A stretch of DNA of 64,000 nt. Source: Cryptomeria japonica (lineage: Eukaryota > Streptophyta > Pinopsida > Cupressales > Cupressaceae). Position 1 is the first letter of the stretch. Each line of letters begins with the position of its first letter. The notes beneath the pieces were generated by a model. That model was not told the origin of the DNA and did not search any database. It saw only the letters and a list, made by a program, of their open reading frames with translations. A program made the translations under genes and the position numbers. Below are positions 49,324-59,429 of this stretch, in pieces. The stretch is taken from NCBI RefSeq assembly GCF_030272615.1, contig NC_081412.1, forward strand, positions 667,098,352 through 667,162,351, read 5' to 3'.

Positions 49324-52300
49324 ATGGCTTTTGCATCGCACTCTACTTCTAGTGCACCTATAGATTCAGCTTAATTTATTCAAAAGAAAATGAAATTCAA
49401 TGCCCTATCCCAAATACCCGTCAGATTTATTGTCGAGGAAGATGTTTCAGGGTATATTGATTGTAAATTGGAAGACCTAAGATCCCTGGTGATTCATTCC
49501 CAGCTAAGTCTATTCTGTGGGGATGATAAGAAGATCAAACTGGAGTACAGTGTCCTTGAGAAGATGAAACTACATAATGCGGTATATTCTCTGGAAGAGT
49601 TCACAGAAGATCATATCCACATCATCCTCAAGAGAGTACATGGTGATAAGATGTACCTCGAGCACACGCATGACATCACATCAAAAGCAATTCATGTTGT
49701 CACCAGTTTCTGTAATACTAGAGAGGTGCCAGCTCTGAGGAAGGTCACTAAGATTGAAATGACTAAGCTCATCGGTTCTTTGAGTGACCAACGGGCAATG
49801 ACCGTCAACACCATCAAAGATTTTGGTGAAATATGCTTGCATGGTGATTGGTTACCAGATATTGTATGCCAGAAGAATGAATTTTGTCCCTACTACTGCA
49901 GTAAATGCCGCTTGCAGAATGATCAAAGAAGGCACTACATTTGACCTATGTACTTGTTTGCAGAAGCAATTGCTATTGAACCTGAAGTCCATCAAATAGG
50001 ACAATGCTCTAAGGTTCAGGTTTGGACAACTTCTGGTCGGTTTATTCTTCTACTTTCAAGGTTATTTTTCTGGAGTAGGTGATGTGAAATGGTCTGCTGA
50101 CCTACCGGTCTCCAGACAGATCAAGGAAAGTCTGCAAATAGTGGGAACTGGATATCCTAAGGTTCTTAACAAGTATTTTGATGAATTCAAGTGGAAAATA
50201 AGCCAGAGAATGAGGATATCTGATGATATTGTGAAGAAGTATAAAGATGACATCTGCTTCACAATAAAGGTAGATGAATGCATAATGGAAGCAGTGGAAC
50301 CGAGAAAGGAAGCAGTTGAACCTATGGGTTATGAAGTGGTGAATGACATGTTGATCGGGTATGCCTCTACCCTACTTGCCTCACCACTGGATACTAAGAA
50401 AAAGAGAAATGGTACCTACTTGGAGAGGGTAACATTGGTTGAAGAACCAAAATAGAAAAAGGATAAAGCAGTGCCATCGGTATCTGCACCGGTTACCTCT
50501 GCCAGTCCAAAAGTGACCAAGCGGTCACCTGCTAAGAAGAAACCTAAGGTTATTCCTGCTAAAGTCTTTGAGAGGCAGCGAAAAACCAAAACCAGCTCAT
50601 CGGAATCAGAGGACACTAAACCGGAAATCCAAACAAAGAAGACAAGACAATTAAACAAGAAGGTGAAATCTATCGGTAATTTTCCTGCAACTTCAGCATC
50701 GGTAAATATAGATATCTCCTCTTATAAACCGATGACACATTGTTAGAGGATAATTAAGAATATTAGGATAAAAGTGCTTGATGATTTAAAGGAGTATTTT
50801 GATGATTTTAATGATAATGAAAAGGAAGAGGTAGAAGAGGAAGTCATCAAATATTTATGTGTAAATGATCGGTCGCCATCAGAAATTAGATCGGTAAAAA
50901 TAGATTCTTTATAGAATTCTTTAGATAATAAATGGCACATTTCTATTGAAAGAGAACAGGAGATCAGAGAGAAAAATTTTGCACAATATTTTCCTGATGC
51001 TTCTAATTCTGAATTATTTGAGATACTGGATAAGAACAAAGGCCTCTTCTTCATAAGAAGGAGAAGACTCTGACTACTAGAAGGTAGAGCTTCTGAAGTG
51101 GAAAAGGACACACATTTACATGCTAAAGCTATTGTCAGGTTACACCAAGTATCTGAAGCAAATCAGAAGGTTGAACAAGAACCTGACCTATCATCAGGTA
51201 AACCGGATGAAGTATTTAATAGTGAAGGTGAAAGAGAGACAGAGCAAATGGATCCCATTGATGTGGATGCATTAATGTTGAGGATGTCACTCCTGACAAG
51301 GAAAAAGCAGAGAAAGAGAAACAAGACAAGGAAAAGGCTAATAAAGAGAAAGTGGAGAAAGAGCAAGCGGAAAAAGCAAGGCAAGAGGAAATCAAGAGAA
51401 AAGAGGAAGAGAAAAAGAAAGAGGAAGAGAAGAGAAAAGAAGAGGAGAAAAGGAAAGAAGAGGAGAAGAGGAAAGAAGAGAAGAAGAGGAAAGAAGAGGA
51501 TAAGAGGAAAGAAGAGGGGAAAAGGAAAGAAGAGGAGAAGAAGAAAGAAGAAGACAAGAGGAAGGAAGAAGAAAGGAAGAAGGAGGAAGAGAAGAAAAAG
51601 CAGGAAGAGGACAAGAAGAAAGAACAAATGGAGAAGGAGAAAGAGGAGCAAAATAAGAAAGAAGAGGAGAAGGAATCAGAGAAGACCAAACAAGAAAAGA
51701 CTCCTAAGGCAACTAGTGGTCAAGCTAAACAGGTTGATACCACCAGTCCTATTGATCTTCAATCTGCAGATGAGTCTGAGCTGCTTCAAAGCATCAAACT
51801 TGCATAGGAGAGACTGGAAGCATTACGGAGGAAGAAGGAATAGGATGTCATTCAAACTGTGGTTGACAACCTTACCAGTCTAATTCTCGATACGAACCTC
51901 CCCAGTACCGATTCCTCTCTATCCAAGCTTAAACTTCTTTGTACCATAGTGGAGGACTAGGTACAATGCTTGGAAGATGTTACTGAATCCACTACCAAGA
52001 AGAATCATGAAAAGGCACTCAACACTTCCTCAGTCAAGAAACTGAATGAGCTCTAGTTATAACTACTGAAATAGCAAAAGGATATCAGTGTTGCTATGGA
52101 TGAGGACAAATCACTTTTGAGTAAAATCTGCCAACCCCGTCTATTTTGTGATGATGTGCTTAAACAGAAAGATAAACTCCAATCAGAGTTCCAAGCATAC
52201 ATCAACACCTTCAAGATGCCATATGGTTCATTCACTACATAGGGGTAAATGGTTCATCATTATCAGCTTCAAACTACCAGGATGGACTCAGAGATCAACA

Positions 52301-52560
52301 ATTGGTCTAAAGATTTGCAGGAGCTTCAACTGGTCTTATTGCCAAAACTGCAGATTCTTCAGAAATGTTATCTCAACCTGGAAGCTATCATGGTAACTCA
52401 AGAGATGAGTACCATTGATGCTATGGAAGAACTGGTATTCTAGATGTAGACTAAAAGTGAGGTTTCTACCTCATTACTCGAGTCATGGACATTGGCCATG
52501 AAAACTTTAATGCAGGACTTCAAATCTATTTTTGATAAGTTTCATTCCTTATTGTCATGA
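49324..52560 (+). pseudogene. Element A ORF2: long protein of unknown function (broken)
   Basis: Start ATG at 49324 (MAFASHSTSS); stop TGA at 52558-52560, about 1,080 codons. The N-terminal domain (49390-49940) holds ILKRVHGDKMYLEHTHDIT and is alignable with B (VLSRVHGEFFWLDSIHKI). A middle part shows IVKKYKDDICFTIKVDE and PMGYEVVNDMLIGYA. A basic, Ser/Pro/Lys linker follows, then an extreme Lys/Glu repeat (51290-51700), then PIDLQSADESELLQSIKLA and a coiled-coil C-terminus with EMSTIDAMEELV, alignable with C. At least nine stops (TAG or TAA) in the last 750 bases sit at likely Gln codons. Two compensating frameshifts occur. I do not know its function; the N-terminal domain may be distantly PMD-like. 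Confidence 0.65.
51290..51700 (+). repeat. Purine-only Lys/Glu/Arg repeat tract in ORF2 of element A
   Basis: Built from variants of GAGAAGAGGAAAGAAGAG (18 bp, encoding KRKEEE). From about 51386 to 51700 the plus strand is almost only A and G. In the ORF2 frame it encodes a long charged single helix; long open frames on the other strand here (Ser/Phe/Leu-rich) are shadows. Confidence 0.9.
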
Positions 52561-52830
52561 ACATTTACTCTATTTTTTTATCTATAAGGAAACAGGGGTT
52601 ATTCTATATTACTTTTTCATTGTTGGAAAAGGGGGAGTAGTGTACATTTAAATTTTGGTAAATGTTACCATTTCATGTATACTTTCATGTTACCACTTTG
52701 GGGAGTAGTGTATATTGTAATTTCTGCAAAAGCGATAGTGTATATCCTTAGGGGGAGTAATTTTGATTATGGCATTTTTATTGTAAAAACACTTAGATGT
52801 CAAAATTTTCCTAAGTGTTGCCATCAATGC

Positions 52831-52843
52831 CAAAGGGGGAGAT
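52831..52843 (+). other. Polypurine tract of element A
   Basis: CAAAGGGGGAGAT directly before the 3' LTR start TGTTGG. Confidence 0.9.
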
Positions 52844-53883
52844 TGTTGGCATTTTGATGATGTTTTGATTGTCATTGATGGACACACACTTTCTTGATGT
52901 ATGAGTTATGCTCAACTGGTAATTGTTCCAACTGGTATTGTGTATTATAGTCTTTATACTATCAGTGTTTTGCAGAACATTTTCCAGTCTTCATTTTTGA
53001 CAACCAGTAATCGGTATATTGTATTAACTGGTATTACTATGTGATGAGTTACCTATCGGTATTTCTATAATGTGTGATGAGTTATCATCCACCGACACTT
53101 TGGCAGTGATTTTGTGTCATGTTACCAAATGTGTCTAGATGCACTGAAACTAGGAACTTGTAGTCTAATCCTATTGGACCGACATGAAATCAAATTCCTT
53201 TAAAAGGACATCATGTCTAGGGTTTGCATATATGATGTAAGAGATGTGTGATAAGGTTATGTGCCATCATTGAAGAGAAGTTTAGGTCTGTGTGAAGAGT
53301 TATAGTGTAGAGATATTAAAGACTGAAGTAATGCTGAAATGCATTAACAATGAGATATCAAGGATCTAACCAAGCATATTGTGCTAGTATCTAGATCACT
53401 CACTTGTTGATTACTAATATCTTCGACAAGTCTAAAACCCTTAACCGGGTAGGCCCAGCAAAGCCTTTGTAAATCCTCTAACAAGGTGGTTCACAACTGT
53501 GGATCTAAAATCCTCTAGCAAGGTAGTATTTAATAGGACTTATCTCCTAACAGAGAACTAGATTCCTAACAAGATCTGTTCTGGTGAAGAACATTGTATG
53601 ACCTTAACTGGCCTGACCTTAACCGGTCCGGTTTCTATTCTGCAGATAGTTACTTGTGAGTTTCTGCTCACTGTGGTTTTTCCCATTTGTGTTTCCACGT
53701 CAAATATCTTGTGTTATGGTGATTGTTCTCTTGTGGGTGAATGCTTTGTTTGCTATTTGGTTTGCATTTATCTTAACCAATTTATTAGTGAATCTATTGT
53801 ACCGGTTATCTGCTAAATTGTTTAAAGGATTGTTTACAGTAATTTTTGGTATACTAATTCACCCCCCCTCTTAGTATTCATCA
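52844..53883 (+). repeat. 3' LTR of element A
   Basis: Matches 46419-47561 over its whole length except for a deletion of about 100 bp at the 18-bp repeat. Many of the differences are C/T or G/A. Confidence 0.92.
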
Positions 53884-55285
53884 ATAGTTCATACAAAATT
53901 TTAAATCACATACATATTTCTACTCCCCCTTTGACAACAATGCCAAATTGAAAAGAAAAATACATACATTACATCAAAATTTCTCATCAAAAATTGCATA
54001 TATAGATAAATATAAGAGTTTTTACAATGCAATTCTTAATAAAATGTTACGGAAATGAAACTTTAGTTTCTTAATATCATTATCCCATGTCTATAATAGT
54101 GTTTCAGTGATCTCAACATTTGTCAAAATTTGTTCAACAAATTTTTCCATGGCATCCACTATGCTCATCTCCGGTGTAGCCAAAACTATTTCAGAATCCT
54201 TATATGCCCTCTATAAAACTTCAAATTTTGGAATCAACTGGTTCTTTAGTTCTTTCAAGGATCTTATCCTCTTAACCTATTCAAAATCATAGACATCTAA
54301 CATACATTGCAAAGCATCAACCGATTTGCCAAAATCTAAAGCAAAATCTTGTATAGGGATATATGCATCACTTATCCACTCAAGTTGTTTCTCTGTATCT
54401 GCACGATTTTTCTTAAAATGAGAATAGAAAAATGAAACTTTAGATATATTAGCCAAAATTGTACCTCCTTTTTCTATACCAGTTCTCAATAGATCTTAAT
54501 TCACAGATAAATCAATCTTGCCTTTATCAATTTCTTAAATCAGTTGCTTGCCCCTTTTCTTCCTATAATATTTTGTAGCTAAGGCATGTGATGCCTCTTC
54601 AAGTGATTCCAGTTGGTCAGTAGCATCAACAAATAGCTATCCAAGCTTGTCAATAGGGGTAGACAAATTACCAGTGTCAGTCTCCGGTAGGAGACATAAC
54701 AAAATGTCAATAGCAGTCTGAATAGTTTCTTTTTCTTTCCTGTGCTCTTTCAACCTTTTCTTTTGAGCCCTAGATTGCATAACAGTAGCAATCTCCATAA
54801 GTTTAGAAGCACTCAATTTGTCCACATCAATAGGACCTTGTACGTTGATTAAGTCATCGTCATCATCATCATCATCATTTTTTTTCTTTTTCCTTTTCAT
54901 CCTTTTTCTCTATTGTCTTCTCCTCTGTTTTCTCTCTCTTTCTCTATTTGATCATGTAGAGTGGTTGTAGAGACCGGTGGTAGTTGTTTTTCAACATTGT
55001 GTTCCTTGACCGGTGGTGGTTGAATATCCACACTTGATTTTGTAGTCAGTTCTTTTGTTGCTTCCTGTTTATCAACAATATTCGATTGTTGTTCAGTTTC
55101 ATTAACCGATTCAATGTTATTACAGGTTAGATCAATAGTATCCCCAATATATTCAACTTCATCCATAGAGAATATGACTGGTGCGGAACTTGTGTCATCT
55201 TTATTCTTGATAAGATAGACAACATCTGGTGTTATTATGTCTTCATTATCTTGTTGGCATTGCACACTCCAATGAGAATTGTAAG
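53884..55285 (-). pseudogene. Element C ORF2, C-terminal half (broken)
   Basis: Minus strand, reading from 55285 leftward: an acidic and Ser/Thr-rich part (DNEDIITPDVVYLIKNKDD), then KRKKKK followed by eight Asp, GPIDVDKLSASKLMEIATV, then SVDALQCMLDVYDFE, and the end block EMSIVDAMEKFVEQ. The last matches EMSTIDAMEELV of element A. Six in-frame stops between 54639 and 54090 (TAG or TAA) each fit an original Gln (for example KLG-stop-LFVDA, EVL-stop-RAYKD). The 5' part is missing because element B is inserted at 55286; an apparent start at 55406 lies in antisense LTR B sequence and is false. Confidence 0.75.
55281..55285 (+). repeat. Presumed left target site of element B (GTAAG)
   Basis: Five bases before LTR B. 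The right copy is not in the window, since B is cut off, so this is only positional. Confidence 0.3.
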
Positions 55286-55983
55286 TGATTGAAGGTATTG
55301 TCATTGATGGCAACCTTGCAATCCTATGGCACCAGCAGGCATCGGCACCAGCAGACTCCACACTGGTAGATAGTTCATTGGTAGTGACAAGAATGTTTAT
55401 CGACATCCTAGCCGGCAGGATTTTGATTATTGTATATTGTATTCAATTGTAATATCTTTTTGTAAGTTGGCTTGGAATATTGTAATAAGACTCATATATA
55501 AGTATAAGATCTTATACATCATTTTCTGTATTAGATAGGATGGATATGTATAGTTAATATTAAGGTAGATTTTGAGTAAGGTTTATGGTTATTGTATGAG
55601 CTTAAACCAGTACTGAACCTAGCATAGAAGATGCTTTTTGTAGCAGTACATCATATTGGATTTCCATAATCCATTTTGTAAGTTAGTGAGACTACTTTTG
55701 TAATTGAGCAGTGAGCTCTAGGCAGTTGGCCTTCTTGCATGTGCAGGCACCACACTATTATAAGTAATATCCATTCATTGACCAGTGAATGAATATTGTG
55801 GGTCATAAATCCCACTGAGGTTTTTCCCACACCGGGTTTCCTCGCCAAAAATCTTGTGTTATGGTGTTCTTTCTATGTTGTGTTTATTGTTCATATTTAC
55901 TGCATTAATTCTTATTTATCGGTTAGATACTGATTCACCCCTCCCCCCTCTTAGTATCTTTGGGACTTTCATCAATCCTAACG
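55286..55983 (+). repeat. 5' LTR of element B
   Basis: Starts TGATTGAAGGTATTGTCATTG. Contains TTTTTCCCACACCGGGTTTCC and GATTCACCCCTCCCCCCTC and ends near TCCTAACG (usual CA end changed to CG). At about 700 bp it is shorter than LTRs A and C; its second half resembles the LTR at 42.3-43.3 kb. Confidence 0.7.
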
Positions 55984-55985
55984 AT

Positions 55986-55997
55986 TGGTATCAGAGC
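55986..55997 (+). other. Primer binding site, initiator Met tRNA (element B)
   Basis: TGGTATCAGAGC just after the LTR. Confidence 0.92.
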
Positions 55998-56054
55998 TTG
56001 GTCCTCTATTTTCAAAAGCCTAATAGCTTGAGGGAGATTCTGACACTGGTATAG

Positions 56055-57167
56055 ATGGAAAACTTGAGAAAGCAACTAGAAATAGCTCTTTCAAATTATG
56101 ATGCAGAAAAGTTGAAGAATATCAAACTCGAAGATGATTTGAAGACTGCACAGGAATTCATTCAAGGACTTCAAGAAAATCTCACTATTGCTAGAAATAA
56201 AAGAAGAGAACTTCATGAGAAGATGCAGAGTGATGATGATGAAAAAGAAACTCTCAATGACCTTGTGAACAAGTTGAGACAAGAAAACAGTGCTATGAGG
56301 AATGAGATGCAAGAATTGACTATGAGGTTTTGTAAAGACATTGAAGACAGAAAAAAAAATGAAGATGACTTGACTAGGAGACTCAATGATGCTGGAACTA
56401 AAAATCTAAGACCCGGTCATGAAAATGATATGTTGAAGGTAGATCTAATCCACATGGAACATGATAAAACTGAACTTATGAGACAGAAGCGAATCTTGGA
56501 AAATGAGTTGGCTATTGCAAATCAACACAAAGAGAAATTCAAGAAAAGTTCAGAAGAACTTGATAACATGTTGAAAGATCAGAAACCTAATGGAGACACT
56601 AATGGACTTGGCTTTGAAGTTGGTGAAAGCTCTAGTACTGCAAACAATCTTGATCACAATAAATCGGTAAGACAAACTAATGCCTACAAATTCAATGGGA
56701 AATGCTTTAATTGTAACAAGTATGGTCATAGAGAAAATCAGTGTAGATCTAGAAACTATCATAACACAAATTCACCCACCGGTCAATGTTCCAAATGCAA
56801 CAAAATTGGTCATAATTCAAAAAATTGTAGAATGAATGTAAGATGTTATGTTTGTGGAAGATTTGGACACTTATCTAATCAATGCAGAACACATATCGGC
56901 ATAGGATATGGAAAGGCTATTCAGAATAATAATGTAGCTTGTTATACTTGCAACAAGATTTGACATATTATAAAATTTTGTAGAAGTAAGGGATCACCGA
57001 CAAATAATAAAGGATCCAGTTTGAAAGGCAAAGAGAAGGTAGATGAGGTAAAGCAAGAATTTTCAAAACAATGGATTAGAAAGAGAGATCAGAATGCTGA
57101 TGAGACTATTCCTTCACTAGTAGAATAGAGTATTACTCCACCAGTAGGAGATTCTTCATCCAACTGA
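56055..57167 (+). pseudogene. Element B ORF1: coiled-coil gag-like protein with four zinc knuckles
   Basis: Starts MENLRKQLEIALSNYDAEK and stays open for 302 codons. Residues 1-185 are coiled coil (Glu/Lys/Leu/Asn), followed by NGLGFEVGESSSTANN, which matches the TTGLGF..GETS block of element A. Then come CFNCNKYGHRENQC, CSKCNKIGHNSKNC, CYVCGRFGHLSNQC and CYTCNKI-stop-HIIKFC, where the stop (TGA at 56961-56963) replaces the Gly of the fourth knuckle. The frame goes on to about 57167 with one TAG (Gln expected). It is the best-preserved gag of the family. It probably binds element RNA; the host enzyme source is unknown. Confidence 0.82.
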
Positions 57168-57468
57168 ACTGAAACTTTTAGGGGTATGGCAACTAACTGA
57201 AAATCATGCAAGTTTACCCTCGGTTGATGGTAAGAAGATGAATTGCTTCTTTACTAGCAGATGTGTTAAGTTTCACTTAACTAGCGGGCATTTATTGTGG
57301 TAGTTGAAGGAAAAGACATTATAAATCAATGTTTTTCACTCTTTTTTATTCACCGAGCATTCAAATTTCCTAAGAGCACAAAAAACCCGAGTGAAGGCAT
57401 CCTAAGCGAGAAGTAAAGTGAGATCTTTCAAGCATCCAAACCTAAAAGGCAGATTAAGGTATTTATCA

Positions 57469-59406
57469 ATGGCTTCCTCCTCTGCTCCTGAATTCATTGC
57501 AAACCCTACTGTTATTGAAGTGGTTAAATACCCTAGGCCCGTATTCAAGATTATCCCTGAAATAGCAAAATAGGATGATACCCTAGGAGCATTTTCTAAA
57601 ATCCCCAAAGGAGTTGCATATGCAAAAGACCCAAGAATATACATGCATTTCTATATTGAGGAACTAGGTTTAGATGAGATCATGAAAATGTATAAGGATG
57701 TGATTTGTGATGAGAATGGAATTGTGAAACCAAAACATAAGGTTATAGAAACCCTAGGTTTTGTGGAAATCCTTGACATTCTAAAATTTCCCAAGGAAGT
57801 TGTGAGGATTGTACTTAGTAGAGTTCATGGAGAATTTTTTTGGCTTGACTCTATCCATAAAATCAGAAGAGAAGCAATTAGGGCAGTGACTGGCTTACCT
57901 TCCAACGGTAGCAGGCCAGCTAAGACCAAGAAAGTTTCAAACAACACTGTGATGACTTTAACCGGTGCAACTCATGACAGCAGATCCCTGAGAGTTAATG
58001 ATGTGAAAGACATAAATGTCAGATTCATTAGCATGATATTAGGATATAAAACCATACATGCTAACCAACTGAACTTAGTTTCCAGTCTATGTATCAAGAG
58101 TGCATATGATATGGTTAACAATGATGCCAAGATAGATATATGTGAGTGGTTGAAAGATGAATTGATTGACAATATGAACAAAATATAAAGAGATAAGAAA
58201 GGTACTTTCAGATTTGGCAATCTTCTTGTATGTCTAATGCTATATCTTACTAAGGAGGTCTTCGGTATAGGCAAGAAAGACTTTGGCTATGACATACCGG
58301 TAGGAAAACAACTATTGGATATCTTCACCAGCATGGGAATAGATAGGGAAAACAAAATAACTGAATATTTCCAAGCATTTGAGGCTAAAATGAAAACAAG
58401 GGAAAGGTTACCACAGAAGTATTGTTGACAAGTATCAAAAAGAAATTTAATTTGTAATTAAGAAAGATGAAATTTGGATGGAAGAAGTTCTTCCTAGAAC
58501 TGTTTGGGTGACAGAGATGGGTTATGAGGCCAATGTAAACATTATTGAAACATATGCCAAAGCCCTACTTGAAGCCCCTAGAGAACCTGAGGAAAAAGTA
58601 TCTGGTAATAATGAAACCATTGAAAGTAAAGTAAAAACACTCAAACAAAGAAAGAAAAGAGAAAAATATATCAGGAGTGCAACTAAACAGATGAAAGAGA
58701 TAAAGGAAAATAATATGAACATCACCAATATCAAAGAAAGTGATTTGGAAGGGTTACAACCGGAAACCCACCTCTCACCGGTTGGAACTTCATCAGAAAG
58801 TGAAATCCCAACTGAGTTTAAAAGAGTAGATAGGAAGAGAAAACCTTCACCGGTACCCTCTCCTACACCAAAGAAGGAAAGAAAGAAATAACAGGTAGTG
58901 AGGCCCCCAGCTAAGAAGATGACACCAAGAAAGAAAAAAGAAAAATAGGTTATTCCTCCTCTTGAAAATCTATTAAATGAAATAATAGATGAAGAAAATT
59001 TGTCTAATGTTAGTAAACTGTATGATACATTTACCAATGAGGAGAAGAGAGCATAGAAAATAGCATCATCCTACACCTTGACATTTATAATAAATTTTTG
59101 ATAGAGGTTGTAGATGATTTGCCTAGTGATCTTTAGAGGCGGCTTGATGCTAGAAGGTTAGCCATTATGGAATTAGACAAGAAAATAGAGATAGATAAAT
59201 TACTTGTTGTTCATCTTGTTAAATCAATTGAGGAAATTGATGAGTTGATAAGTGAAGCAAACAGGATAGCATTTTCTAGTGATCAGCGACATGTGGGTCT
59301 AATGGCTGGCAGGGTTAATGAGATCACAGAAGAGACAACTGATAATTGGGACATCTTCCTTGTGGAGAAAGAGAAGTGTGTAGGGGAAAAAGCAAGACTA
59401 GGTTAA
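57469..59406 (+). pseudogene. Element B ORF2: long protein of unknown function, 3' truncated
   Basis: Start ATG at 57469 (MASSSAPEFIANPT), with one TAG near 57571. A 181-codon open part (57643-58188) carries VLSRVHGEFFWLDSIHKI, REAIRAVTGLPSNGSRP and LTGATHDSRSLRVNDVKD. Then come GTFRFGNLLVCLMLYLTKEV (58200-58260) and IPVGKQLLDIFTSMG, KMKTRERLPQKYC, MGYEANVNIIETYAKALLE, and a basic Pro/Ser/Lys linker (PSPVPSPTPKKERKK). A has all these blocks in the same order. The conserved pattern of a beta-rich strand then IRREAIRAVTGLP recalls plant mobile domain or plant transposon-protein families, but I cannot prove it. The end of ORF2 seen in A is lost here by the junction with element D. Confidence 0.65.
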
Positions 59407-59429
59407 CATGCCCTAATCCTACCTTTTGA

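Larger units (their letters stand above)
46419..53883 (+). mobile_element. Element A: complete non-autonomous LTR retrotransposon without pol
   Basis: 7465 bp with TG..CA LTRs (46419-47561 and 52844-53883), a 5-bp TSD with one transition, an initiator Met primer site and a polypurine tract. The interior codes for a coiled-coil, four-knuckle gag-like protein and a long second ORF. Reading all frames, I find no protease, integrase, RT or RNase H motif, so it must have used enzymes of another element. It is inserted in element C, which continues on both sides. Its proteins are related to those of B and C, showing a family rather than one damaged copy. Confidence 0.85.
55286..59406 (+). mobile_element. 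Element B: second non-autonomous LTR element, 3' end missing
   Basis: LTR, Met primer site, ORF1 and ORF2 in the same order as A, but with strongly diverged protein sequence. Its last recognisable coding sequence ends at 59406, where sequence of element D begins soon after. No pol domain lies between. It sits inside ORF2 of element C. Confidence 0.75.

Noticed and set aside
51163-51689. Long minus-strand open frames rich in Leu, Phe and Ser
   Set aside because: They are the complement of the purine-only Lys/Glu repeat; pyrimidine runs contain no stop codons by composition.
54897-55406. A 169-codon minus-strand protein starting at 55406
   Set aside because: Its first 40 codons are antisense to LTR B; only the part left of 55286 belongs to element C.
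43321-55997. Possible Met tRNA gene fragments at TGGTATCAGAGC sites
   Set aside because: Each lies at the fixed distance after an LTR end, so they are primer sites; no tRNA cloverleaf surrounds them.
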